25,505 bases of DNA from an uncultured Christensenella sp. GTDB taxonomy: Bacteria > Bacillota > Clostridia > Christensenellales > UBA1242. The translations under genes and the position numbers were made by a program. This document shows, piece by piece, positions 8,684 to 18,514 of this stretch (position 1 is the stretch's first letter; every line of letters starts with the position of its first letter). Where the stretch lies: positions 1-25,505 of the forward strand of contig CAJLLK010000010.1 of NCBI GenBank assembly GCA_905207515.1. Direction: 5' to 3'. Under the pieces are notes generated by a model. The model was not told where the DNA came from. It saw nothing but the letters and a program-made list of their open reading frames with translations, and made no database searches.

Positions 8684-10408
8684 ATGAAAAAGAAAGAAAA
8701 AATTTTAGTTACATCAGCTTTGCTTTATGTGAATGGATTGCCTCACTTAGGTCATGTTGTGGGCTGTTGGCTGCCAGGAGATATTTTTAAAAGATATCAC
8801 AAAACTTGTGGCGACGATGTCGTTTATGTGAGCGGAACCGATGACCATGGCACAACAAGTTACATTTCGGCAAAAGAAGTCGGCATGAAGCCTGAAGAAT
8901 TTATTGCAACAATGAATGGAAAAATCAAAGAAATTGCCAAAAAATTGTGCATCGACTTTGACATTTTCAGTGGCACGAACACCAAAACACATGAACAAGT
9001 CACGTTGGACTTTTTTAATGAGATTTATAAAAATGGTTATACAGAAGAAAAAGAAAGCACCATGCTTTTCTGCGAACACGACAAAATTGCACTTGCGGAC
9101 AGATTTGTCTATGGCACTTGTCCTTTCTGCGGTTATGACAAGGCCTATGGCGACCAATGCGACCAATGCGGAAAAACTTATGAACTTGACGATTTGATTG
9201 ACCCAAAATGCAGTTTCTGTGGCAAAAGCGCAGTTAAGAAAAAAACAAAACATATCTATATCTCACTTGACAAGCTTCAACCAGAACTTCAAAAATGGGT
9301 GGAAAGCAAAAAAGATGTTTGGCGCCCACATGTTTACAGCATGACAAACAAATGGTTTAAAGAAGGGCTGAAACCGCGTTGCATCACGCGTGACATCCCG
9401 TGGGGAATAAAGGTTCCGCTCAAAGGTTTTGAAAACAAGGTCTTCTATGTTTGGTTTGACGCGCCGATTGGTTACATTTCCATCACTAAAGAACTTGGTG
9501 GTGATGAAATGGTCAAAGACAGATGGCAAAACGATAAGTGCAAAATTTACAACTTTATCGGCAAAGACAACATTGATTTTCATGCAGTGTTTTTCCCAAG
9601 CATGGAACTTGCTTGCAAAAAATATAACCTGGCTGAAAATGTTGTCGGTTTCAATTTCTTAAATTTCGAAGGGCAAAAGTTTTCAAAATCTAAAAAAATT
9701 GGTATTTTTTGCAACAATTTGATGGAAAGTGACATTGATATTGATGCTTTGAGAGCTTATTTGGTGTCGATATTCCCAGAAAACAAAGACAGCGACTTCA
9801 CTTATGAAGGCTTCAAACTCAACACAAATGCAGAGCTCGTTGGCAAATATGGAAACTTTTTCAACAGAACTTTAAACATGATTAACAAAAATTTTGAAGG
9901 CAAGCTGGGCATTGATTTTTCTGACATAAAAGACAATTTGAATGAAAATGACAGAGAAATGGTTGAGGCTATTGAAACTCTGCCTGATGAAATAGGCAAA
10001 CTTTTTGCCAAAACGGAGTTTAGAGCGGCTTACAAAGAAATCATGCGTTTTGCCAGCATCGGAAACACCTATCTCGAAAAATCTGCTCCATGGACGCTTA
10101 TCAAAAACGATAACCTTGACGAAGCGAAAAAAGTTTTGTATCTTTGTCTTAACATGGCAAAGGCTTTGGCTATTGTTGCCAGCCCAATCATGCCAAACAG
10201 AACAGCAGAAATTTGGTCAGAACAGTTGAATTTTTCTGGTCGTCCTGATGACGCAAATCTGTGGCAAGAAGCAAGCAAAATTGACATCTCAAAAGCTCAC
10301 AAAGTCAATTTGCCTAAGCCACTTTTCGCCCGCCTTGATGACGAAACCATTGAGCGATATAAGCAAGAACTTTCCAAACCATTTGACATCAAAGATTTGA
10401 AAAAATAA
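8684..10408 (+). CDS. metG: Methionine--tRNA ligase
   Basis: Class I synthetase that charges initiator and elongator tRNA-Met, 574 aa from the chosen ATG. HIGH motif is HLGH (21-24); the KMSKS loop is KFSKSKK (about 331-337). The zinc insert has CPFC (146-149), CDQC (159-162) and CSFC (176-179). The fourth pair of the two-zinc type is replaced by FCEHDK, so the second zinc site looks degenerate. The protein stops after the anticodon-binding helical domain and lacks the C-terminal EMAPII-like tRNA-binding domain found in many bacterial MetRS. The start at 8684 has AAAGGA upstream; a TTG at 8651 adds 11 non-family residues with no ribosome site. The gene ends at a bidirectional terminator. Confidence 0.94.
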   Translation: MKKKEKILVTSALLYVNGLPHLGHVVGCWLPGDIFKRYHKTCGDDVVYVSGTDDHGTTSYISAKEVGMKPEEFIATMNGKIKEIAKKLCIDFDIFSGTNTKTHEQVTLDFFNEIYKNGYTEEKESTMLFCEHDKIALADRFVYGTCPFCGYDKAYGDQCDQCGKTYELDDLIDPKCSFCGKSAVKKKTKHIYISLDKLQPELQKWVESKKDVWRPHVYSMTNKWFKEGLKPRCITRDIPWGIKVPLKGFENKVFYVWFDAPIGYISITKELGGDEMVKDRWQNDKCKIYNFIGKDNIDFHAVFFPSMELACKKYNLAENVVGFNFLNFEGQKFSKSKKIGIFCNNLMESDIDIDALRAYLVSIFPENKDSDFTYEGFKLNTNAELVGKYGNFFNRTLNMINKNFEGKLGIDFSDIKDNLNENDREMVEAIETLPDEIGKLFAKTEFRAAYKEIMRFASIGNTYLEKSAPWTLIKNDNLDEAKKVLYLCLNMAKALAIVASPIMPNRTAEIWSEQLNFSGRPDDANLWQEASKIDISKAHKVNLPKPLFARLDDETIERYKQELSKPFDIKDLKK

Positions 10409-10468
10409 GTTTTTGCTGAAAAATTGTCAAAAAAACGCAATTTTTGTGAAAAAATTTGATATTTAAAT

Positions 10469-10501
10469 AAAAAAGCATATCAAAACGATATGCTTTTTTT
10501 T
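10469..10501. terminator. Bidirectional terminator between metG and the giant gene
   Basis: Stem GCATATC (10475-10481) and GATATGC (10487-10493), loop AAAAC, flanked by six A on the left and eight T on the right. It therefore has a U tract in both directions and can end metG on + and the 2318-aa gene on -. The giant gene's stop codon lies only 4 bases beyond. Confidence 0.88.
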
Positions 10502-10504
10502 GTT

Positions 10505-13500
10505 TTATTGTTTTTCCCAGCAAGCGTAAAGGTCTTGATTTCCGCTCACTGTAAAGCTTGTAAAGCCCTTTTCTGTGCTCAAATTGCCAGGTTTTGAAGT
10601 GTCCCAACCGACCACTTTAAATGTCCTTGTTGACAGACCATATTTTCTGACTGTGGTTCGTGAATATTGGGTCAAGTCAATCGTTGCCCCTTCCAAAACT
10701 TTTATAGAGCCAATCTCTTCAGGTGCAGTGACCAAACTTCCTTGATTTACCCAGCCCAAAGGAGTGTAGAAATCCAAATGGAAAGTTATTGTGTAATAAT
10801 GCTTCACATCCACCGACCAATTTGCCGTTATTGTGACATTTTCACTTGGAATGGTAGTCAAGTTTTGGCTAAACCCAAGGAATGTGTAAGTCGTTCGAGT
10901 GTTGCCATCGTCGACAACATAATCTTTGAACGTTGGAAGTGAAATTGCCGTGCCTTCATAGTCGAAATAGGTCACATTTGTCGGACCATTTTCTCCATAA
11001 GCACTTTCGACCGTGACCGTATATTTGTTTCGAATGTAAATATTCAAATCTTCAGTCGGCATAACAAACGAAGTCATTTCTTGCTTCAAATCGGCATCCA
11101 AATAAAATTTGGTGTTTTCGTCAATGATTTCCACGCTGCTAAAGTCTATTGTGTCACCCGACTTAACACGCAAAGTGGTGACCAGCTCGCCATTGTGATA
11201 GATGTTCACAGCGCTGGTCTTTTCCACACGGTTGAATTTCCATTTTGCGTAGAATGTGATTTCGCTGTCTGGCATGATTGTGACATTTGCTGGCGTCTTG
11301 AACAGCGCGTCCATATACCAGCCGTCAAAATCGTAATATGTTGTCATGCCATCAACAGTTTCTTCTTTGGTCGTCAACGTCGGAAAGACAATCGTTTCGC
11401 CCGGCGTCAACATCAAGCTGTCAAATTCTGCCGTGTTGCAATAGGTCTTGAATGTCACCTTTTTATATCTGGCTGCATCAATATAAATTTTTCTGTAATA
11501 ATCATTTGTGTAAATCTCTTTGCCCGCGCCAGTTGTGTAACTTGTTCCAGAAGAAGATTGAAGATTTACAGGGATTTTCAACGCGCCGCCACCGATGTCA
11601 ATTTGTGTGCTTACACTGTCGATAAATTGATAATTTTTTCCGTCTACATTGGTATAAATTTCTGACAAGCCCAAATTTATATTCAAATCACTGAACGCCG
11701 AGCTGCCTGTCAAAGTTTCGCCGTCAAGGCTGAGAAGATAGCCGTTTTCAAGCACGCTGAACCCAAGAATTGTTTTCTCAAGTGACGGATTTGGTGTCAT
11801 GCTGGCAATCAAACTCTTTATGTCGTCAAAAGCTGTGTCCGTAAGCCCAAGCGCATAAGCAAAAATTTCCATGATGTTTGAGCCAATCTCATCTTTTGTC
11901 CATGTGGCTTCAGGATGCGCATCAATTTCATCTCGTTGCGACCAAGCCTCTGACCATATATAACGGTTTCCATAAGTGTTTTGTGTCAAATCCAAAACGC
12001 CGTCTTTATATTCAAGTGTGGAAATTCTGTTGTCAAAACCAAACGCCGAATAGATTGTGTAAGTCTCTCCAAAGCCGCCAGCGTTGTAGGTCACATCAAC
12101 AAAAGCTGGAACATCAAGTTCGAGATAGAAATAAAGTTCTCCATTGTCATCAAGCGAAACAAACAAGTCATAGTCAACTGTGATGGCATCAATGCCTATG
12201 ATGGAAACGACTGCGCTTCCTCTGAAGCTGAACCCTTTGGTGTTTATAGTGTTGACAGCAACATCCATAAATTGCGAAAGATTGCTCAAATCGTGATGTG
12301 TTTGTGTTGTGTCATAATCAAAATTGTTTGCATCAAAGTCTTCGATTTGGAGAGTAAAATTCAAAATATCGTCGCCAAATTTAAAGTTTGAAATCGAAAT
12401 TTCTCTCAGCTTAAATTGCGTTGAACCGTCAGTTTGACGTTCTTCATTTAAAGTGATTTTCAACGCTGCGAGTGTATTTTCCCAATCGACATTGACGCTC
12501 AAACTGATTTCTTCCAAACCATTTTCAACTTGTAATTTTTCAAGCTTAATCTTCTTAACAATTTTTGCAATGTTTTCAACCGAACTCAAAGTTTGGTCAA
12601 CTTGCGAAACATCGTCACTGACATCTGAACCCGTTATGCCAAGCAAGCTTTGCAAAAATCTGAAGTCAGTCTCACAAGGCTGCAAACTCAGCGCATTTGA
12701 AATATCTTCGCCAACATTCAACCCAGCAAACGCCAAAGCCATTGAGATGATTTGACTTAAGTTTGCATTGTTTATCTTTGCTCTGAATTTGTCACCCGAA
12801 GCTATATAATCTCCATGAGTGTAAGTCGCATAAAGTGCGCTTGACTCGTTGCTTTCATAGAACAAATCAATCAAATGTCTGACGCTGTTTGCAGTTATAT
12901 CAAGCCCGCCCTGAACTTTCAAATATTTGCCGTCAAAAAGCTCAAATCCACTGGTGTTTGTCTGTCCTTTTGACAAATCGTCCACTTCAACAACGACATC
13001 ACCCGAAATTGTTGTGGTCGAAGTTGTGCCAGCCAAACTTCCGTCAAAACCAATTTGATATTGATTTGATGTTACATAGTTATAGATTGTGTCGACCAGT
13101 TCTATTAAAACTTTGTAAGAAACAAAATCGTTCAGGTTTGTTGTTCCGTCGTTAGATTTGACTGCTGTGATTTCTTTGAAAGAGTCGCCCACAAAGATGC
13201 CTTTTAAATCGCTGACAAATTGCCCAACTTGAACATTTGTCAAATAAGTTGCAAAGTTCAGTTTTTGAGTTGCTTCATTTTCCAAAACATTTTCGCCGTC
13301 TTTGAGCCAGCTGTCGCTATAGTCTGTGTAAACTGTTGTGTTTGGGTCCTCAATGTTTGCGCCAATCACAATTTCTGTCGGAACGATGACATTTTGATAG
13401 TTTTCAATCAGCGCCTGAACAACAATGTCATAGAAATAAGAACTTTCAGAATAGAACAATTTTCCGTCGATATCAAACTGAACTCCACTTGAAAGCCAAG

Positions 13501-16500
13501 TGCCATAGACTTGGTCAATTGCTGGCAAAATCACCTTGAATGCTTCAACCGCCTTTTCAACAGGTTCGGTTGTTTCTTCTTTTGGCATAAACTTTTCAAC
13601 AAACGTCAAAATTTCGTCTATTGTGGTTTCATTCAAGTTTGCAGTGATTTGCAAGCCGTTTATGTCTACATAAATGTCGCTTCCAATCAAATAGATAAAG
13701 CTGTTCAAGCCCAAAGAAGTTGTGTGAAGTGAAACAGCCGGGATATATTCTTGATATGCCTTTTCAACCAACATCACAACAAGCTCGCCATAGAACTGAT
13801 TTTTGCTGTATCTTATAGAAATGTCGCTGCCGAAAGCATAGACATCATTGGTCACTTTCAAACTGTTGAGCATTCCGTCCACAAAATCAGTTGAATAGTC
13901 GCTGAAATCACTTTCATCAAAATCTGACATTGTCGAGTTTTCAACGTTGTTGACTTTCAAATCAGCTTTGACAACATCATAGAGATTTAAGCTGATTGTG
14001 TCAAGATTGTTGTTTTCAAAAGCTATGTTTGCCGTCAAAATTTGAGATGTTGTGAAATCTTTTTTGTTTGAAATTGTCAAACAAATTTCGTCAGTCGAGC
14101 CAGAAACACTCAAAACAAGTTTGTTTAACATATCTTCAAGCGAATAATTTTGCAAAATGTTCAAAAGTTCTTCAAACACGCCAAAGTCAAGTTCCACGCC
14201 CAAGCTTTCAGAAGTGATTGTGCTTAAAGCTTCTTTGAAATCGGTTTGATTTGTGCTTTGAGAGATGTCAAACTTCAGCTTCATGTTTCCATAAGAAAGA
14301 TAAATTGTGTCGCCTTGTTTTCTTATCAAAACTTCGTTTCCACAAGCTTGCACTGTGATTTCAAAGTTGTTTTGGAAATATTTAAACTCACCGACAAAGT
14401 CCAAAGTGTTGTAAGACAAATCGAAATCAAATTCAAAAATGCTCTTTTCAATGTAGTCTTTCAAAGATTTGGCTTTTGCAAGAGCGTTCTTCAAATCTTC
14501 GCAATTTGTTGGAACGACAATTTCTTCACTCAATGTCTGTTCATCATTAAGCGTCGCCGAAACTGTCAACTTGTCATTGATAATATAGTTGATTTCAACC
14601 TTTTCTTGATTTGCATCAATCGTCAAACCTTCAACATCAAAAAAGTTAAACGAATTTAAGTTCAAATCGGTCAAAAGTCCATCAACTTCAGGCAAAACAA
14701 CATTGAAAGTTTCGACAATGTAAGAATAAAGTTCGCTTGCATTGTTGAAATCTGTTTCCAGTGAGATTTCTCCGACTGTCACAAAGAGTTTGTTGTCTAA
14801 AACCAAAATTTCAAAGTTTTCGCCAAAGAGATTTGCACTTAACTCAAAATAAATCTTGTCAGTCAAATCAATCATAACATCTGCCGAAATATCAACCTTT
14901 TCCACGCCGTCATCGTAAGTCAAAACAACAGAGCCAGTTTGCGTGCTTGTCAAATTGTAATATTCTTCAGCCAAAAACTCAATCGTTTCAAAAGGCAAAA
15001 CATTGAGTGACAAATTTAGTTTGTCGGCGTTCAAATTTACAGTTTTCAAATTGTCATTTTCAAAAGTCAAATTTGCTGTTGCCGAAACCGGTTTGGTTGT
15101 GCCCAGTGTCAAATAAGCAGTCAAATTGTCGAGCGAACCATCAATATCAACGCTCAATTTGTTCAAAATTTGTTCCACTGACAAAGCGGTTATATCTTCG
15201 CCAAAAATATCTGTCAAAATTTGAGTTGTGTCACTTTCGATTTCGTTTTCCGAAACAATTTTCATGATAATTTCAAAAATGTTTTCAACGTTCTGCTCTT
15301 CCAACTTAAATTTAAGCGCGCCATAATCAACAAAAATTGTTTGGTCTTGATAACCGACGCTCAAAATGTTGTTTTCAATCAGAATGTCGCTCACACGATA
15401 AGCATTGTTCACCAAATCAACATAAATTTTTCCAGACAAATTCAAATTTTGATAATTGAGAGCAAATTCAAAAGCAAACTGCTTTGCTTCGACAAAATCT
15501 TTGACATTTTCAATCTTGTTCAAAACATTTTCTGTTTCGTCGGTGGCATTTGGAAGAGTTATCGGCTCGTCTGTGGCTTTTATTGTTGCAGAAACATCAA
15601 AATTTTCATTTGAAAACTTCAATATTGCAACATTATCTTTCATCATCAAGCAAACTTTGTTGTTTAAAAACTCGAAAATGGCAAGGTTATCTTCATTTTC
15701 AGAAAGTTTGAGCTGCTCCAAAACTTCTGCCAATTTTTCAATGATTTGTTTTGTTTCAACTTGAATGTTTGTCTGCTCAGAAATGTTTGTATCAAAAATT
15801 TGGTCAACTTTGAGCAAATATTCATCCAATTTTTCGATGTCACCCTGAACAACAATTTCTCCAACGACAAGCAAAATTTGATTTCCATTCAAATAAAGCG
15901 CCACATTTTCGCCAAAAGCGGTCGTTTCAACTTTTGCCAAAATTTCATCTGAAAAATCGACAACATAATTTGCTTCAATTTCACGGCCTTGCCAATTCAA
16001 AACAAGCTCGCCGCCAAACTGCTGTTGAGCCAAAATCTGGTCAACAGTCTCACCGAGCGGCAAAAGATTTGAAAGGTCAAAATAGTCGCCCACAATCTCA
16101 AAGTTTTCTTCAGTTTTTTCAAAAGCCAAATTAAGTTTGAGTTTTTCATAAGAAATGCTGGCATTTGAAAGTTGATCTTCCGCCTTTGTCAAAACAACAC
16201 TCAAGCCACTGTTCCACAACATTGTGAAATCATTTTCAGCTGTGACTGTTTCGCTTGGCAAGAAAGAATTTATCTTTTCAGACTGGTCAAACCCAGCTGC
16301 AATCCAAGTTAACACATCAAAATTTTGCAAATCATCTGGCAAATATTTTTCAATAAATTGATTTAAAACTTCGCTTGCAGGTTTTGAAGTATAAGTTTCA
16401 ATCAATTGCGAGATTGTTTCTTTCCAATTTTCAAAATCGTTGACATCAAACGAAATCTTCAAATTTTCAACATCTAAATAAACCTTTTCGTCAGCATATG

Positions 16501-17461
16501 CCACAGCAAAATCAATGCCTTCAACTTGCGAGGTCAACTGGAATTTCGGTGTTTGCAAATCACAGATGAGTGTTCCAAAATATTGATTTTCGTCATAAGT
16601 GGCTTCAATTTCAACCTTTACCAAATCATTGTCAAAAGTGTTTTGAGCAAAGTTTACATAATCAAAAACAGGTCCCAGGTCAATTTCAGCTCCTGTTGGC
16701 TGATAGTCAACAGAAATCTCAGAACTGTTCATGCTGTTGACATTGGCATTAAATTTTATCGCGTTACCCTGAATTAAAATATCTTTCAATTTGACAGATT
16801 GAAGGTTGAATTCTTTGTCGCAAACAATCTGTGCACTGATGACATTTCCAACGCTGACAACAATTTGATAGCCACTTTCGGTTTCTTTTTCTTCCACCTT
16901 AAGTTGAGACATCAATTGGTCGGCGTCTAGATTGTCAAAATCAATTCCCAAAAACTCTTCGATGTCTGAAATAAAACTTGTGTCAACATTTATGCTGTTT
17001 AAAATGAGTGGCATAAGACTTGAAAAATCTAAATTTGTGTAACCGCCAAATTTGTAAGTTTGTTCGTTTATTTGCAAAAACAAATCTTCAGAAACAGCTG
17101 TCGCCTTAACATCAAAAGATTGCTCATTATAAATCATGTCCAAATCAAGTGCCAAACTGGAAGTTGGAAGGTCGAAAACAACATTTCCTTGAGCTGCCAA
17201 ATTGGTTTCATCATTGACAAGTGCCAATGTGAAATCTGTGTCTACATTTTCAAACGCCATAATTTTTTGAATAAATCCACCAAACGCAGAATTTTCTTCC
17301 GCGTTGGTATCATCGGTTGGAAGCGTTATGATTGTCGGGCTTGCATTGCCAAAAAACTGAATATAACCAAAAAAGACAGATAAAGTGGCAATAAAATATA
17401 TAGAAAGCACTTTAAACATTTTCGGAAAAAATCCGCCCGCGGTTTTGATTGGTCTTTCCAT
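10505..17461 (-). CDS. Giant surface-anchored repeat protein, 2318 aa
   Basis: Unknown function. The N-terminus MERPIKTAGGFFPKMFK precedes one hydrophobic helix (about 18-38, SIYFIATLSVFFGYIQFFG), which fits a signal anchor with the rest outside the cell. Residues 65 to about 1990 are acidic, beta-rich and repetitive. A strand-pair motif recurs at residues near 125 (EDLFLQINEQTYKF), 326 (KVYLDVENLKISF), 527 (NQILLVVGEIVVQ), 707 (QTIFVDYGALKFK), 891 (KLFVTVGEISLET), 1052 (TIYLSYGNMKLKF), 1262 (DIYVDINGLQIT) and 1509 (KYLKVQGGLDIT), giving eight divergent units of mostly 160-210 residues. The style recalls LolA/LppX-like lipoprotein folds, but that is inference. Residues about 2000-2318 hold four InlB-B-repeat-like modules with endings FYAKW, ITANW and LYACW. 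There is no LPXTG or C-terminal membrane helix. The ATG has AGGAGGT 9 bases upstream, inside the end of the preceding gene; the gap is 2 bases, suggesting coupled translation. Confidence 0.8.
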   Translation of the reverse strand: MERPIKTAGGFFPKMFKVLSIYFIATLSVFFGYIQFFGNASPTIITLPTDDTNAEENSAFGGFIQKIMAFENVDTDFTLALVNDETNLAAQGNVVFDLPTSSLALDLDMIYNEQSFDVKATAVSEDLFLQINEQTYKFGGYTNLDFSSLMPLILNSINVDTSFISDIEEFLGIDFDNLDADQLMSQLKVEEKETESGYQIVVSVGNVISAQIVCDKEFNLQSVKLKDILIQGNAIKFNANVNSMNSSEISVDYQPTGAEIDLGPVFDYVNFAQNTFDNDLVKVEIEATYDENQYFGTLICDLQTPKFQLTSQVEGIDFAVAYADEKVYLDVENLKISFDVNDFENWKETISQLIETYTSKPASEVLNQFIEKYLPDDLQNFDVLTWIAAGFDQSEKINSFLPSETVTAENDFTMLWNSGLSVVLTKAEDQLSNASISYEKLKLNLAFEKTEENFEIVGDYFDLSNLLPLGETVDQILAQQQFGGELVLNWQGREIEANYVVDFSDEILAKVETTAFGENVALYLNGNQILLVVGEIVVQGDIEKLDEYLLKVDQIFDTNISEQTNIQVETKQIIEKLAEVLEQLKLSENEDNLAIFEFLNNKVCLMMKDNVAILKFSNENFDVSATIKATDEPITLPNATDETENVLNKIENVKDFVEAKQFAFEFALNYQNLNLSGKIYVDLVNNAYRVSDILIENNILSVGYQDQTIFVDYGALKFKLEEQNVENIFEIIMKIVSENEIESDTTQILTDIFGEDITALSVEQILNKLSVDIDGSLDNLTAYLTLGTTKPVSATANLTFENDNLKTVNLNADKLNLSLNVLPFETIEFLAEEYYNLTSTQTGSVVLTYDDGVEKVDISADVMIDLTDKIYFELSANLFGENFEILVLDNKLFVTVGEISLETDFNNASELYSYIVETFNVVLPEVDGLLTDLNLNSFNFFDVEGLTIDANQEKVEINYIINDKLTVSATLNDEQTLSEEIVVPTNCEDLKNALAKAKSLKDYIEKSIFEFDFDLSYNTLDFVGEFKYFQNNFEITVQACGNEVLIRKQGDTIYLSYGNMKLKFDISQSTNQTDFKEALSTITSESLGVELDFGVFEELLNILQNYSLEDMLNKLVLSVSGSTDEICLTISNKKDFTTSQILTANIAFENNNLDTISLNLYDVVKADLKVNNVENSTMSDFDESDFSDYSTDFVDGMLNSLKVTNDVYAFGSDISIRYSKNQFYGELVVMLVEKAYQEYIPAVSLHTTSLGLNSFIYLIGSDIYVDINGLQITANLNETTIDEILTFVEKFMPKEETTEPVEKAVEAFKVILPAIDQVYGTWLSSGVQFDIDGKLFYSESSYFYDIVVQALIENYQNVIVPTEIVIGANIEDPNTTVYTDYSDSWLKDGENVLENEATQKLNFATYLTNVQVGQFVSDLKGIFVGDSFKEITAVKSNDGTTNLNDFVSYKVLIELVDTIYNYVTSNQYQIGFDGSLAGTTSTTTISGDVVVEVDDLSKGQTNTSGFELFDGKYLKVQGGLDITANSVRHLIDLFYESNESSALYATYTHGDYIASGDKFRAKINNANLSQIISMALAFAGLNVGEDISNALSLQPCETDFRFLQSLLGITGSDVSDDVSQVDQTLSSVENIAKIVKKIKLEKLQVENGLEEISLSVNVDWENTLAALKITLNEERQTDGSTQFKLREISISNFKFGDDILNFTLQIEDFDANNFDYDTTQTHHDLSNLSQFMDVAVNTINTKGFSFRGSAVVSIIGIDAITVDYDLFVSLDDNGELYFYLELDVPAFVDVTYNAGGFGETYTIYSAFGFDNRISTLEYKDGVLDLTQNTYGNRYIWSEAWSQRDEIDAHPEATWTKDEIGSNIMEIFAYALGLTDTAFDDIKSLIASMTPNPSLEKTILGFSVLENGYLLSLDGETLTGSSAFSDLNINLGLSEIYTNVDGKNYQFIDSVSTQIDIGGGALKIPVNLQSSSGTSYTTGAGKEIYTNDYYRKIYIDAARYKKVTFKTYCNTAEFDSLMLTPGETIVFPTLTTKEETVDGMTTYYDFDGWYMDALFKTPANVTIMPDSEITFYAKWKFNRVEKTSAVNIYHNGELVTTLRVKSGDTIDFSSVEIIDENTKFYLDADLKQEMTSFVMPTEDLNIYIRNKYTVTVESAYGENGPTNVTYFDYEGTAISLPTFKDYVVDDGNTRTTYTFLGFSQNLTTIPSENVTITANWSVDVKHYYTITFHLDFYTPLGWVNQGSLVTAPEEIGSIKVLEGATIDLTQYSRTTVRKYGLSTRTFKVVGWDTSKPGNLSTEKGFTSFTVSGNQDLYACWEKQ

Positions 17462-17463
17462 AG

Positions 17464-18375
17464 TTACGCCACCTCCTCAATCGAAGGCACGTTTTCAAAC
17501 AGATAAAATTCGTCAAAGTCGTCAACAACAGTCACTGAGCCTGCCAAAGGGTGTGACATCTTGTAAACTTCATCATAGCCAATTGTTTTGAAATTGAAAT
17601 TTTCATCAACAGTGACATCCATTTTCAAAGAAACCCAAGACGGAGCTTTTGCAAGCCCACTTGAAAATTTGATTTCATAAGAATAATAAAGTGCAGCCAA
17701 GCTCAACCTGTCACCTTCAAGAGTTATTGAAAAACTATAAGTGCCGTCTTGATTTTTTGTGACAGCAGAAAAATTCTCATCTTGGCAAGTTATCGAAGAA
17801 ATGATATAAGACATCACAGAAGAAGGAGTTGTGTTAAAAACTTCTTTATATTCTTCCATAGTGTAAGGCACTGCAGCATCTGGGTCAAAATTGCCTTTCA
17901 TGTTTTCAACGCTTGTGTCAACAAAAGTGCCTTGATTGATTGAAATTTCGTTTGTTTGATAGTTGTAAATCGTTTGCGTGCAGATGTCAGCCACAAATGT
18001 GGAACCAGGGCTATATTTGTTGAAAAGCAAAATGTCGCCGTTTTTAATTTTTATGCTTTTCATTTTTTGTTCAACGACCAACGCATTCACTGTCCCCGTC
18101 ATTTCTTTATAAAAATTTTCTGCATGGTTTAAGTTGTATTCTGCAATCAGGTAAAGTTCAAGAGCCGAAAAATTTTCTGGGCTTGAAGTCAAACTTCTTT
18201 GATGTAAAGCTTCAACAGTTTCGTCTTTCTCTCGCAATTGTTCTTCTTTTGCAGAAACAACAGCTTCAGTTCCAAGTGAGTCGACATAAAGTTTTCCAAC
18301 AGAAAAACCTGTTGCCAATGCCAACACCAAAATCAACACAAAGCTTAAAATTTTTTTATAACTTAAAGATGTCAC
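17464..18375 (-). CDS. Membrane-anchored partner of the giant protein
   Basis: Unrecognised 303-aa protein, first gene of the giant-protein operon. Residues about 9-28 form one strong membrane helix (LSFVLILVLALATGFSVG), followed by a short charged coiled-coil-like stretch (KEEQLREKDETVEALHQR) and an extracytoplasmic beta-rich domain. Its last third (TYSFSITLEGDRLSLAALYY and VTVDENFNFKTIGYDEVYKM) resembles single units of the giant protein, so the two may share a fold. I chose the GTG at 18375: TTGGAG lies 5 bases before it and the promoter predicts a start near 18417. The longer TTG start at 18405 (313 aa) would have an 11-base leader and no ribosome site. Placement suggests assembly with the giant protein at the membrane, which is inference. 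Confidence 0.72.
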   Translation of the reverse strand: MTSLSYKKILSFVLILVLALATGFSVGKLYVDSLGTEAVVSAKEEQLREKDETVEALHQRSLTSSPENFSALELYLIAEYNLNHAENFYKEMTGTVNALVVEQKMKSIKIKNGDILLFNKYSPGSTFVADICTQTIYNYQTNEISINQGTFVDTSVENMKGNFDPDAAVPYTMEEYKEVFNTTPSSVMSYIISSITCQDENFSAVTKNQDGTYSFSITLEGDRLSLAALYYSYEIKFSSGLAKAPSWVSLKMDVTVDENFNFKTIGYDEVYKMSHPLAGSVTVVDDFDEFYLFENVPSIEEVA

Positions 18376-18423
18376 AGACACTCCAAAAATCGATTTAAAA
18401 TCCAACAGGATTTTTCAATGTAT

Positions 18424-18452
18424 AGAATAACATAGCCCAAATTTTTTGTCAA
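18424..18452 (-). promoter_or_regulatory. Near-consensus promoter of the surface operon
   Basis: On the minus strand: perfect TTGACA (18452-18447), a 17-base spacer and TATTCT (18429-18424). Transcription would start near 18417. It is among the strongest promoters in the window, so the two-gene surface operon is probably well expressed independently of the methyltransferase gene upstream. Confidence 0.75.
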
Positions 18453-18514
18453 CAAAAATAGTTAAAGATTTTTAAATATTTTATGTAACAAAATTTTCAT
18501 TTAAAACTTCGACT

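Noticed and set aside
10505..17461. Giant protein as a toxin or sortase-anchored adhesin
   Set aside because: No LPXTG, no C-terminal toxin domain, no immunity gene or secretion system nearby; only an N-terminal membrane helix and beta repeats are seen.
18406..18514. Terminator between the methyltransferase and the surface operon
   Set aside because: AT-rich with T runs but no stable stem found; read-through is possible, although the surface operon has its own strong promoter.
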